Virus record (IMG/VR): IMGVR_UViG_3300042868_004356
Span: 1-35,564 of that record
Length of the DNA: 35,564 bases
Direction: 5' to 3' (one strand)
Origin: a virus
Below, piece by piece: positions 14,331-20,618 of the stretch. Within the stretch, counting starts at the first letter, position 1; each line of letters starts with the position of its first letter. A model generated the notes under the pieces. It did no database searches and had not been told where the DNA came from. It worked only from the letters and a program-made list of their open reading frames with translations. The translations under genes were made by a program, and so were the position numbers.

Positions 14331-15590
14331 TCACACCCCCGAAATTACGTCCATCGGCTCCCACGCATCGTCATCGTCTTGCTCAAAGTAGCTTGTCACG
14401 GCCAATTGGTCGATATATGACAGCGCATCCGGCAAGTCATCATGCACACCCTGCGAGGGATACATCAGAAGTTGGTCAATAAAATAATACCAGTCTTCTT
14501 CGCTGTTCAGGATGACTCGGCCATGCTCGAATCTTCCTTGAAGCGACCAGATGATTCTATCTGTTTTCTTACGGTTGCCGTGAGTTAAATCGACAATGTG
14601 GCTGTAGACATTGTTTTTTCTCATCAAATCACTCAGATACGGCAGAACAGCGTTCTTCAGCGCCCCCTTCTCAATGCCGATAGACAAAGGCCGGTATTCC
14701 CGCATCGCCATCAAAATCTTGGAGGCTGTCTCTCGGATATCCCAGCGTCCGTGTTCTATCGATTTGACCCACCATTTGCCATCTTCCGTTACCTTGACCA
14801 CCGCAATGGCTGACTCATCCAGCCGCTTCTTAGCATTGGCAGCCTGTTTAGCGACCTCCTCGAAGCCAGCCAAGTCTACTGCCACGAAATAGCTGCCATG
14901 CTCAGGCTCGACCCCGTACTTGATCCACTCCTCTTTAAAAACATCCGCGCCAGCATTGGAGAAAGACGCCATGTATTCTTGCTTAAACGAGAAGGAAGAC
15001 AGGGTTTTCTTGGCTGACTCAATCTCCGTTGGGTCGATCAAGGGGTTGTCGGCAGTGGTGAAGTGCCAGGACTTCCATTCAGGATCAGTACCGTCTTGCC
15101 CTAAGTTGTACAAGTCAAAGAACCAGTTGCGCCCTTTCGGAGTGCCGATCATCATGCAACGGCCTTTCCTGTCGGATAGAGAAGCACGAATAACTTGTTC
15201 CCAAGCCTCGGGTTTGATGTCGGCTACCTCGTCCAGAACGGCATAGGTTAAGGAGACTCCACGAAGGGTATCCGGTCTATCAGCCCCACGGACGTAGATT
15301 CTCGCTCCGTTTATCAGGGTAATGTCCAAGTTGTTTACATGGCTAGACTGGATGACCTCTCTGCCCAAGTCTAGAAGCAAGTCCCAGATGATCTGTCTGG
15401 ACTGTCCCATCGTGGGGCTGACGTACAGCACCGCCGAGCCTTGTGGACAGCTTAGACCCTCAATGATTAAGGTAGTAGCCGCTAACCTAGACTTGCCACA
15501 CCGCCGTCCGGCTGCGATTACCTTAAACCGAGTCTGGTCTGTATAGACCTCTTGTTGCCAAGGAAGGAGAGAGAAGTTGAGATCAGACAT
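14331..15590 (-). CDS. terL: Terminase large subunit
   Basis: The 419-aa protein pumps DNA into the head and cuts concatemers. Walker A is GRRCGKS at residues 28-34, Walker B is YAVLDE near 116-121, and a motif III-like IGTPKGRNW lies near 148-156. The nuclease domain shows the acidic residue in YFVAVDLAG (D239) and the late acidic pair in VHDDLPDALSYID (near 389). The sequence is complete and lies straight after the small terminase-like gene with a short overlap. Headful (pac-type) cutting is likely from the P22-like gene set, but the packaging mode cannot be read with certainty. Confidence 0.95.
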   Translation of the reverse strand: MSDLNFSLLPWQQEVYTDQTRFKVIAAGRRCGKSRLAATTLIIEGLSCPQGSAVLYVSPTMGQSRQIIWDLLLDLGREVIQSSHVNNLDITLINGARIYVRGADRPDTLRGVSLTYAVLDEVADIKPEAWEQVIRASLSDRKGRCMMIGTPKGRNWFFDLYNLGQDGTDPEWKSWHFTTADNPLIDPTEIESAKKTLSSFSFKQEYMASFSNAGADVFKEEWIKYGVEPEHGSYFVAVDLAGFEEVAKQAANAKKRLDESAIAVVKVTEDGKWWVKSIEHGRWDIRETASKILMAMREYRPLSIGIEKGALKNAVLPYLSDLMRKNNVYSHIVDLTHGNRKKTDRIIWSLQGRFEHGRVILNSEEDWYYFIDQLLMYPSQGVHDDLPDALSYIDQLAVTSYFEQDDDDAWEPMDVISGV

Positions 15591-15918
15591 CCGTAATATC
15601 CTCTACAAGTGGTGTAGGCGCTCCAAGACCCGTAATGTTGATCGTCACTGCTGACCTCTGAGACTTGTCCTTCTCAAACATAGACATAGGCAACGTCCGG
15701 TCAAGACACATCTTCAACGCCGCCATCTGACCAGGATGATCATCATTCAAAGCAATCTCAATCACCTTCTCAGCAACATCCTTACCCCCAGAACGAATCA
15801 TCAGCTCTTTAAGCTCCCTTAGACGCTGTGTATCAGTCTTAGGTAAAACCGCAGGTGGGTTCTCCGCATATCGTTGTATCGTCATCTTGATCGGACGGCC
15901 ACGCTTCTTCTTTTCCAT
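15583..15918 (-). CDS. Putative terminase small subunit
   Basis: The 111-aa protein has a basic start (MEKKKRGRPIKMTIQRY) like an AT-hook. Helices follow, including LRELKELMIRSGGKDVAEKVIEIALNDD, and its end overlaps the large terminase start by eight bases. Gene order, size, basic N-terminus and coupling to terL point to the DNA-recognition subunit that selects the packaging site. No clear helix-turn-helix is visible, so the assignment is by context. It is the first gene of the late minus-strand block; the repeat array at 16014-16268 lies just upstream. Confidence 0.7.
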   Translation of the reverse strand: MEKKKRGRPIKMTIQRYAENPPAVLPKTDTQRLRELKELMIRSGGKDVAEKVIEIALNDDHPGQMAALKMCLDRTLPMSMFEKDKSQRSAVTINITGLGAPTPLVEDITDV

Positions 15919-15974
15919 ATTCGCCTTTTAGCTTTTTAAGAGGGTGGGATGCTCCTGTAAATATTACAACACAA

Positions 15975-15993
15975 CCCGACCCCTCCCCCCCCC
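15975..15993 (-). other. G-quadruplex-type G-tract
   Basis: The minus strand reads GGGGGGGGG, A, GGGG, TC, GGG. This fits the four-tract G3+N1-7 pattern when the first run of nine supplies two tracts. It lies 57 bases ahead of the small terminase start and 21 bases from the repeat array. The region from 15919 to 16316 has no other convincing gene. Confidence 0.6.
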
Positions 15994-16013
15994 ATGTGAC
16001 CACCAACCAACAA

Positions 16014-16268
16014 GTCAGTGAGCGCTTACTTACAACCAGGTGAGTGAGCATTCACATCTAAGTCAGTGACCGCTAACCTCTATGTTAGTGACCGCTCATA
16101 TATAAGTTAGTGCTTGCTAACATCAAGGTTAGTCAGTGCTCACTTACAAGGCCAGGTCAGTGAGTGTTCACTTACATCCAGGTTGGCGAGTGCTCACTTC
16201 GATGTTAGTGGGCGCTGACATCAGGCTAAGTTAGTGGCTGCTGACTTGCTAAGTTAGTGGTCGCAAAC
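16014..16268. repeat. Iteron-like array of 11 imperfect palindromic repeats
   Basis: Eleven units begin at 16014, 16040, 16062, 16084, 16106, 16128, 16156, 16182, 16204, 16230 and 16253. Spacing is 22 bp for five of ten steps and 23-28 bp for the rest. Each has a 16-bp core close to GTTAGTGAGCGCTNAC, itself an imperfect palindrome (GTTAG/CTAAC arms). One copy has fully matched arms (GTTAGTGCTTGCTAAC) and another, GTGAGTGAGCATTCAC, has a matched GTGA/TCAC pair. Multiple binding sites for one dimeric protein are implied. The function could be replication origin, terminase packaging site or operator array. No gene overlaps it. Confidence 0.85.
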
Positions 16269-16316
16269 ATGTGAGAGGGCGATGCACCATTTCAGGGCTA
16301 CCTAAATAAATCTCAC

Positions 16317-16523
16317 CTATACATCTTTTCCGGAATAGATCACCAGATCGAAATCTTGATCCGGCCTGTACCCTTGGCGATGCACATGCGCGTAAAGCTC
16401 TAACAGCTTATGCCATCCTCTAGATAGATCACCCTCTCCTGCTGTGAGAATGATTTGTCGCTCTGCATCGTTTAATGTTCGATCAAGTCGCTTGGTGTCG
16501 ATTTTGCAGGGTCTACCATTCAT
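16317..16523 (-). CDS. Small basic protein (68 aa), possible DNA-binding regulator
   Basis: The ATG at 16523 has an AGGA ribosome site eight bases ahead. The product begins MNGRPCKIDTKRLDRTLND, and later ERQIILTAGEGDLSRGWHKL recalls small phage proteins with a ribbon-helix-helix-like or related short helical fold. It lies divergently from the first early plus-strand gene and beside the repeat array, so it could be the protein that binds these repeats or an early regulator. This is position-based inference; no family was firmly recognised. Confidence 0.6.
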   Translation of the reverse strand: MNGRPCKIDTKRLDRTLNDAERQIILTAGEGDLSRGWHKLLELYAHVHRQGYRPDQDFDLVIYSGKDV

Positions 16524-16549
16524 AGCTTAATCCTATCAAAAATTCAAAT

Positions 16550-16593
16550 TGTATAGATTTAATTGTCTTGTGTATTGTGTAGAAGCCTATACA
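16550..16593. promoter_or_regulatory. Inverted repeat in divergent promoter region
   Basis: TGTATAG at 16550-16556 and CTATACA at 16587-16593 form a 7-bp inverted repeat in the divergent region between the minus-strand 68-aa gene and the plus-strand early operon. Each arm contains TATACA read outward, close to a -10 hexamer for transcription in either direction. No good -35 is visible at normal spacing, so exact promoters are uncertain. Confidence 0.45.
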
Positions 16594-16625
16594 TTAGATA
16601 CATCAACAACCACAGGAGCAACGAT

Positions 16626-16805
16626 ATGACACATCAAGACATCAAGCAAAGCAAGGCCGCGGGTAACAGCAATTGGGAGATCTTAGGCCAAGTAATCGCC
16701 TCTGGATACGACTATGCCGATGCGGTCTATAGGGTATCCGTAGCCTTACGCATGGCCTCAGATGAACGACAGTGTATGGAGCAAGACTATGAGCAGTGCT
16801 ACTAA
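16626..16805 (+). CDS. First gene of early microprotein operon (59 aa)
   Basis: The ATG at 16626 is chosen because AGGAG lies nine bases ahead; an open reading upstream to 16563 lacks a ribosome site. The product MTHQDIKQSKAAGNSNWEI continues as a helical protein with a SGYDYADAVYRVSVALRM core and an acidic C-terminus. The SGY-(D/E)YxDAVxRVxxAL pattern resembles the 49-aa gene at 16956 (GIELDDALTKAATRL). These two small proteins may share an origin. Function is unknown. Confidence 0.7.
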   Translation: MTHQDIKQSKAAGNSNWEILGQVIASGYDYADAVYRVSVALRMASDERQCMEQDYEQCY

Positions 16806-16821
16806 TCAAAGGGGCAACGAC

Positions 16822-16959
16822 ATGCAAGCGAAAACGATAGAGAAAAGCATTTTTTGGCAACAGCAAGTTATCAAGCAAAGCCGCGATCCGGTGCAGATAG
16901 CTAGATGCAAAGCCGCGATTCAACGACTGCAAGATCAACTCAAAGGGGCTACAGCATGA
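16822..16959 (+). CDS. Helical microprotein (45 aa), unknown
   Basis: The ATG at 16822 follows AAAGGGG at seven bases; an upstream reading to 16762 would overlap the previous gene heavily. The product MQAKTIEKSIFWQQQVIKQ, with a second helix QIARCKAAIQRLQDQLKG, is a pair of amphipathic helices. Its stop overlaps the next ATG. The single Cys and the charge pattern suggest a small helical hairpin. No family was recognised. Confidence 0.65.
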   Translation: MQAKTIEKSIFWQQQVIKQSRDPVQIARCKAAIQRLQDQLKGATA

Positions 16960-17105
16960 CTTACAACCCAATGACCGAAGCACTTGATTTTGTCTTGTGG
17001 CTTATGGGTGATGGCATCGAATTAGACGATGCGCTAACCAAAGCCGCTACGCGTCTCCATGTCGAGCGTGACGCGCTCGCGCTTGCATATCACCAGAAAG
17101 GCTAA
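16956..17105 (+). CDS. Small helical protein (49 aa), unknown
   Basis: The start at 16956 overlaps the previous stop as ATGA and has AAAGGGG ahead. The protein (MTYNPMTEALDFVLWLMGDG, then ELDDALTKAATRLHVERDAL) is helical, and ALTKAATRLHVERDALA has the spacing of a helix-turn-helix-like segment. A short DNA-binding role is possible but not shown. It is tightly packed in the early operon. Confidence 0.6.
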   Translation: MTYNPMTEALDFVLWLMGDGIELDDALTKAATRLHVERDALALAYHQKG

Positions 17106-17107
17106 CC

Positions 17108-17254
17108 ATGACCCGCTATTACATACACATCCCACAATGGATTCATGTCGCCATGACAACCTACGGCACAAGCCGTAAAGATGCCATTGCACGATTTAAA
17201 CACCAGCACGGGCTAATTCGCATGCCTAGTGGCTATGGCATTTGGGAGGCTTGA
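17108..17254 (+). CDS. Small protein (48 aa), unknown
   Basis: A 48-codon frame starts two bases after the previous stop: MTRYYIHIPQWIHVAMTTYG with a later KDAIARFKHQHGL. Strand-turn-helix layout with a basic helix (SRKDAIARFKHQH) is the visible structure. The ribosome site is weak (AAGGCTAACC ahead of ATG). It is supported mainly by the dense operon; the family is unknown. Confidence 0.55.
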   Translation: MTRYYIHIPQWIHVAMTTYGTSRKDAIARFKHQHGLIRMPSGYGIWEA

Positions 17255-17257
17255 GCA

Positions 17258-17386
17258 ATGACCCGCAACATTTTCACACGGCGCGGCCGCTTAATGCTCG
17301 CTATCGTCAACACAGCCGGCGCGCTATTTTTTGTGGCATGCCTGTTAGTGCTCATGCTGGCCTACTTCGACGTGCTCACAAAATAA
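17258..17386 (+). CDS. Single-pass membrane microprotein (42 aa)
   Basis: The 42-aa product has a basic N-terminus (MTRNIFTRRGRLM) and one long hydrophobic segment (about 14-36) ending in FDVLTK. GGGAGG in the preceding gene is a good ribosome site, ten bases ahead. A second early gene at 24461 ends in the near-identical FDVLVK after a similar membrane segment, so the two are probably paralogues. Such peptides may alter the host membrane or serve as early holin-like or exclusion factors; no direct evidence exists. Confidence 0.65.
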   Translation: MTRNIFTRRGRLMLAIVNTAGALFFVACLLVLMLAYFDVLTK

Positions 17387-17396
17387 GGGGATCGAC

Positions 17397-17597
17397 ATGA
17401 TATTTTTTATCCGTGACTGTAACGGCCGCATTGTTGGCAACCCTAAAGGGTATGCAACCATACGCGGCGCCGAAGCACAGCGCGATATGCACGGCTCACC
17501 CGCAAATCGCGCAATTTGGGAGGCATTTTGGGCTAGCGACAAAAAACTACCCAACGGCTCGATTTTGCATATTTCCAGCATCAGATTAGAGGGCTAA
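17397..17597 (+). CDS. Small conserved-looking protein (66 aa), unknown
   Basis: The protein opens MIFFIRDCNGRIVGNPKGYA and contains EAQRDMHGSPANRAIWEAFW, then PNGSILHISSIRLEG. It has a beta-rich start, a central helix and a final strand, the layout of a small alpha/beta fold. AAGGGG lies seven bases ahead of the ATG. It is next to the GP88-like gene, three bases apart, so both are probably expressed together. The function is not known. Confidence 0.65.
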   Translation: MIFFIRDCNGRIVGNPKGYATIRGAEAQRDMHGSPANRAIWEAFWASDKKLPNGSILHISSIRLEG

Positions 17598-17600
17598 ACC

Positions 17601-18248
17601 ATGCCAAAAATTAGCATTACCTCAAAACTCGACGGGATTCGCTCGTGGTCTTTGCAAGCCCTAGACACATGTCCAGGGTCTATTTCATCGCCTGGTGTGC
17701 TGGTTGACGCCTGTCGCGGGTGCTATGCGACGACAGGAAATTACCGGTTTGCCAATGTGCGCGCGCCAAGGGAGTTCAATCGCACGGATTGGGAGCGGTT
17801 CGAATGGGTTAACGAAATGGTGCAGGAATTAGAACGGGATCGCTATTTTAGGTGGTTTGATTCGGGTGACATGTATAGCCTCGCGCTAGCGGAGAAAATG
17901 CTTGAGGTAATGATCCGCACACCTTGGTGTAAGCATTGGCTACCTACCCGCATGCACAAATTCCCGAAATTCGCTATGGTGCTGCGCGAAATGCAAGCAT
18001 TGGATAACGTTATGGTGCGCCCGTCGTCGGATTCGATTGTCGGGGTTTTTACGCCTGATCTGCACGGATCCGTTATCGTTCCCGATTCTAGGGTTAACCC
18101 TGACATGGTCACATTGTGCCGTGCATACGAAAACGACGGGAAATGCTCTGGTTGCCGTGCCTGTTATGACAAAACTGTCCCTGTTATCGCATACCCTGCA
18201 CATGGCAAAACAATGGCAAAAGTGATCAGAATTAAAGTGGCGGGTTAA
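17601..18248 (+). CDS. GP88-like cysteine-rich protein
   Basis: The 215-aa protein resembles the phage "gene product 88" family. Cysteines sit at 24 (LDTCPGS), 38 and 41 (DACRGCYATTGNYRF), then 172 and 181/184/187 (KCSGCRACYDK), enough to hold an iron-sulphur or zinc cluster. The central region has the conserved-looking YFRWFDSGDM and HWLPTRMHKFP. The family's biochemical role is unknown; nucleic-acid modification or redox chemistry has been considered by analogy. It is followed by a Cys-rich zinc-type protein, suggesting a paired function. Confidence 0.8.
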   Translation: MPKISITSKLDGIRSWSLQALDTCPGSISSPGVLVDACRGCYATTGNYRFANVRAPREFNRTDWERFEWVNEMVQELERDRYFRWFDSGDMYSLALAEKMLEVMIRTPWCKHWLPTRMHKFPKFAMVLREMQALDNVMVRPSSDSIVGVFTPDLHGSVIVPDSRVNPDMVTLCRAYENDGKCSGCRACYDKTVPVIAYPAHGKTMAKVIRIKVAG

Positions 18249-18251
18249 ACC

Positions 18252-18548
18252 ATGCAAAACAACACTTATCCAAAATTTGACACTCATGCGGCCGCTACAT
18301 GTTTTCATTGTGCCGCGCCAATTGGTCGCGAAAAACCGCTTTTCTATGGTTTTCCGGCCGGTGCATATGGTATTTGGTGCGACACATGCAAACTTCGCAC
18401 CTATTACGATACGCCGGATAAATCGGTCAAATTCGACGTTAAAGGCGATCCACTAACGCCAACATGCGGGTGCGGCTGCACTACGCCACGAAATCAATGG
18501 GGCGCGCGCGACGGCTGGCCTGAGTGCCCCGATTGTGGCATGGTTTGA
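18252..18548 (+). CDS. Cys-rich zinc-ribbon-like protein (98 aa)
   Basis: The protein has several Cys pairs: CFHC near 17-20, CDTC near 43-46, CGCGC near 72-76 and CPDC near 92-95. These suit two zinc-ribbon-type sites. Basic and aromatic residues lie between them. It starts three bases after the GP88-like stop, so expression is coupled. It may be a nucleic-acid-binding or partner protein of the GP88-like product. No specific family was recognised. Confidence 0.65.
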   Translation: MQNNTYPKFDTHAAATCFHCAAPIGREKPLFYGFPAGAYGIWCDTCKLRTYYDTPDKSVKFDVKGDPLTPTCGCGCTTPRNQWGARDGWPECPDCGMV

Positions 18549-18613
18549 TTTTCAGTGCATGCGGCCGTTAATGGCTGCATGTGCGGACAATCCGTCCGGC
18601 AAAAGGGGAAACC

Positions 18614-18829
18614 ATGAAAACAGCAGAACATTTTGCACTTAACCAGTGGCTTACGGAATATCCCGACAACCTTACTTATGCGGAAGTCATCGCGCTTTTG
18701 CAAGACCCTGAGAACACATGGCGCGCGGAAAGCATTTCCGTATGGGAAGCTGCCGAAAGTTTCCCGTTGGAACATGTCGCACAATTCATCAACGATACAA
18801 AATCACATTTTGAAAGAGTTACAGCATGA
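18614..18829 (+). CDS. Small acidic helical protein (71 aa)
   Basis: The ATG at 18614 follows AAAAGGGG at about six bases; an upstream reading to 18581 is unlikely. The product, MKTAEHFALNQWLTEYPDN, then YAEVIALLQDPENTWRAES, is acidic and helical and might be a small protein-protein interaction module. It is coupled to the next gene by ATGA. No family is known. The 65 bases before it hold no gene. Confidence 0.65.
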   Translation: MKTAEHFALNQWLTEYPDNLTYAEVIALLQDPENTWRAESISVWEAAESFPLEHVAQFINDTKSHFERVTA

Positions 18830-19086
18830 TCAAAATTAAAACTACGCGGCCGGTTGGCGCACAAATTGCAGAGATTGGCGCAAATGGGCGCGAATACAAC
18901 ATAAGGAATTTAGATATGCAAACCAATAGTTATTTAGAAACTATTCAATCAGCGCTTTTTTGCGCTTATGACTTACGCAACGCCATGACTAGCGAAGATA
19001 AACGACGCCCAACGGAAAACGATAACTTTGGCGACACCATAGCTGAATTGATCGCGCATCTTGAAGCCTTAGAGGTGGCAGCATGA
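18826..19086 (+). CDS. Small protein (86 aa), unknown
   Basis: The ATG overlaps the previous stop. The N-terminal half (MIKIKTTRPVGAQIAEIGAN) is beta-rich and the rest is helical (YLETIQSALFCAYDLRNAM, then DTIAELIAHLEALEVAA). No motif suggests an enzyme. It joins the 55-aa gene downstream by ATGA. An internal ATG at 18916 with AAGGA ahead might make a shorter form. Confidence 0.6.
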   Translation: MIKIKTTRPVGAQIAEIGANGREYNIRNLDMQTNSYLETIQSALFCAYDLRNAMTSEDKRRPTENDNFGDTIAELIAHLEALEVAA

Positions 19087-19250
19087 CCCAGACACAAGCA
19101 CTCACTCGCGCTCTGGTATTGGCGCTCTGCGCTCCCACTGACGCAAAAGCGCAACAAGCGGCCGAACTAGCGGAACAATTCGCGCAGGGTCTAAGCGATG
19201 CCACTGTTGAACAATGCAAAGCCGATGCCTTAGCGGAGCGTGACCGATGA
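19083..19250 (+). CDS. Small helical protein (55 aa), unknown
   Basis: The frame MTQTQALTRALVLALCAPTD, then QQAAELAEQFAQGLSDATVEQ, is helical and Ala-rich. The beginning (ALTRALVLALCAPTDAKA) looks a little like a signal peptide, but the Thr/Arg interior and the lack of a long hydrophobic core make this doubtful. ATGA couplings lie at both ends. No family was recognised. Confidence 0.6.
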   Translation: MTQTQALTRALVLALCAPTDAKAQQAAELAEQFAQGLSDATVEQCKADALAERDR

Positions 19251-19300
19251 TTTATGCTGCCATTGCCCTGCTCATTCGAATATTGACAGGAAAACGATAA
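19247..19300 (+). CDS. Candidate 17-aa hydrophobic micropeptide
   Basis: An ATG overlapping the previous stop (ATGA) starts a 17-codon frame MIYAAIALLIRILTGKR ending at TAA, three bases before the operon terminator. It would be a short hydrophobic peptide with a basic end, able to insert in membrane. Such overlaps occur by chance, so it is a candidate only. Confidence 0.35.
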   Translation: MIYAAIALLIRILTGKR

Positions 19301-19303
19301 CTT

Positions 19304-19325
19304 AGGGGCTTTTGCCCCTTTTTTA
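19304..19325 (+). terminator. Terminator of early plus-strand operon
   Basis: Stem AGGGGC/GCCCCT (19304-19309 with 19314-19319), TTTT loop, then a T-run through about 19324. It ends the operon that began at 16626 and lies back to back with the opposite-strand terminator at 19331-19358. Confidence 0.9.
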
Positions 19326-19330
19326 CGCCC

Positions 19331-19358
19331 AAAAAAAACCCATCGCGCTAACAATGGG
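19331..19358 (-). terminator. Terminator of minus-strand replication operon
   Basis: On the minus strand CCCAT/ATGGG (19358-19354 with 19343-19339) is followed by eight T. It lies 29 bases past the stop of the YbcO-like gene and faces the plus-strand terminator, keeping the two convergent operons apart. Confidence 0.85.
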
Positions 19359-19386
19359 CAAGGCTGGCAACTGCTTGTCAGCGCCT

Positions 19387-19704
19387 TTATTCTAGCTCAG
19401 GCACAGGTATGCCCACCGGCCATTGACCCGCGTCTAGTAGGCTTTGCACTGTCTTTATGTGCGCTTTTGTCCAGGCGTCTTGCCTCTCTGCCCTAGACAT
19501 TTTCGCGCCTTGGTCAATCTCAAAATGGCAGGTTTGGCAGAGTGCCGCAGTGTATTCGTCGCTGGCTTTAATGCTCTTACCCTTGCCATGTTGCGCCATG
19601 TTGGAGTGCGCTGCTTGCACTTGTGACCCACTGCCACAGCGCTGGCAATCGAGGCTGGCAACCAGTTTTAACAGCGGTTTGCTCCGAATGTACCTTTGTT
19701 TCAC
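19387..19704 (-). CDS. YbcO/DUF1364-like HNH-type protein
   Basis: The 105-aa protein has a Cys pair in DCQRCGSG near 19-25, a central AAHSNMAQHGKGKSIKASDE and a second pair in ALCQTCHFEIDQG near 54-66. This is the arrangement of the DUF1364/YbcO family of small HNH-fold phage nucleases near replication genes (C..C...AH...GKG.K..D...C..CH..ID.G). It is last in the operon with RusA. It likely acts on DNA during recombination; activity is inferred. Confidence 0.75.
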   Translation of the reverse strand: MKQRYIRSKPLLKLVASLDCQRCGSGSQVQAAHSNMAQHGKGKSIKASDEYTAALCQTCHFEIDQGAKMSRAERQDAWTKAHIKTVQSLLDAGQWPVGIPVPELE

Positions 19705-20030
19705 TGGTGCGCTCTGTCTTGCATTCGGTTAGTGGCTTCGCGTGTTCTAAAAATCTCAATGTCTAGTCTGGCGGCTTCCATTTCCCACTTTAGAACTTCC
19801 TCCGCTTCAATGGCCGCTGCCAAACCCTTTAGCAATTCCGTGTAACTGGGGTCGGCGTAAGCCTCGCGCTCTTGTGCGCTGGTGGTTTTTATGCCATTTT
19901 GGTGCGCTTTAGACATCAAAAGCGCCTTTTTTGTCTTTCTATATTCCTCAATGTACACCCGCTGACCCTTGGCTTTGCCATAGGCGGGTGCGTTGTCTCT
20001 AATTGTCTGGGCTGCTTCTTCGGGTTTCAT
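19701..20030 (-). CDS. Conserved-looking helical protein (109 aa), unknown
   Basis: The product opens MKPEEAAQTIRDNAPAYGKA and is rich in charged helices, with YIEEYRKTKKALLMSKAH and a C-terminal KWEMEAARLDIEIFRTREA. This type of small protein is familiar beside replication or recombination genes in phages of proteobacteria, but no function is known. It is ATGA-coupled to RusA and to the YbcO-like gene, suggesting a part in DNA recombination. Confidence 0.65.
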   Translation of the reverse strand: MKPEEAAQTIRDNAPAYGKAKGQRVYIEEYRKTKKALLMSKAHQNGIKTTSAQEREAYADPSYTELLKGLAAAIEAEEVLKWEMEAARLDIEIFRTREATNRMQDRAHQ

Positions 20031-20449
20031 TTGACCTCCATCACCATGACATCAACACCCGCATTTGATGCGTAAACCTTGGTTACATGGGCGTCCACGA
20101 TCTGCGTGTCATCCAGGTAAACGATACCATTCATGGCATCACAGATCGATTTCGACACATTGTCCCAGTCTGGCTTCTTTGTTGGGCGCTCCAAACCGCT
20201 TAAACAGGCTTCAGTGCGTTTTTTAGAGTACGACTGAGGGACTGCATGCCTGATGTATAAAAAAACGCTTACAGGCGTTTCTAGCGGGTCGGTGCTGCCC
20301 ATTGCTTCCGCTGCAAAAGACTTGATAAGGGTTTCGTAATCCAGTGTTTGCTTATCGGTGTAAACCCTAGTAAATTTCCCAGCGCGGCTGAAGCGTGGTC
20401 GCCCCTTGCCTTTCGGGTCGCCCTCAACTTGAAAGTGAATTTGCATCAT
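20027..20449 (-). CDS. rusA: RusA-family Holliday junction resolvase
   Basis: The 140-aa protein opens MMQIHFQVEGDPKGKGRPRF, the typical RusA start. The catalytic acids are in KPDWDNVSKSICDAMN (D94, D96) and YLDDTQI (D113, D114), matching the Asp triad of RusA. The enzyme cuts four-way DNA junctions produced by recombination or replication. Its first ATG overlaps the stop of the upstream 91-aa frame; a second ATG follows directly. It also overlaps the 64-aa gene by 26 bases. The length is slightly above the usual 120 residues. Confidence 0.93.
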   Translation of the reverse strand: MMQIHFQVEGDPKGKGRPRFSRAGKFTRVYTDKQTLDYETLIKSFAAEAMGSTDPLETPVSVFLYIRHAVPQSYSKKRTEACLSGLERPTKKPDWDNVSKSICDAMNGIVYLDDTQIVDAHVTKVYASNAGVDVMVMEVK

Positions 20450-20618
20450 GTTGCTGCCTGTTCATTTCGTTTGTCAAGATATCGGCTGTAGCCTGGCCAC
20501 GAATCCGAATGATGTCGTCCTTCACTCCTAACCACCATGTCCGTGCTTTCACTTTGCCCAATAATTTCACTTTCTGGGCATAACGCTGTTTCCATTCCAT
20601 GCTTTCGCATTGGATCAT
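20424..20618 (-). CDS. DUF7696-like small protein (64 aa) in a frame overlapping its neighbours
   Basis: The frame from the ATG at 20618 reads MIQCESMEWKQRYAQKVKLL, then ARTWWLGVKDDIIRIRG and DILTNEMNRQ. This matches the pattern (CExxEW..RY, AWW, DI..RRG, MNR) of a family I recall as DUF7696. It lies almost wholly within another frame (20446-20721) and runs 26 bases into RusA. Protein-like composition makes this frame the more credible one over its length. A start further upstream at 20714 would need a GTG and has poor sequence. Confidence 0.55.
   Translation of the reverse strand: MIQCESMEWKQRYAQKVKLLGKVKARTWWLGVKDDIIRIRGQATADILTNEMNRQQHDANSLSS

Noticed and set aside
16014-16268. CRISPR array
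   Set aside because: Units are degenerate, only about 22 bp apart and have no unique spacers of 25-40 bp; no cas gene is present.
15919-16316. A gene in the space between small terminase and the 68-aa gene
   Set aside because: No frame with a start signal and protein-like composition was seen; the repeats account for the region.
16563-16805. Longer start for the first early gene
   Set aside because: The extra 21 codons precede the AGGAG ribosome site and overlap the divergent promoter region.
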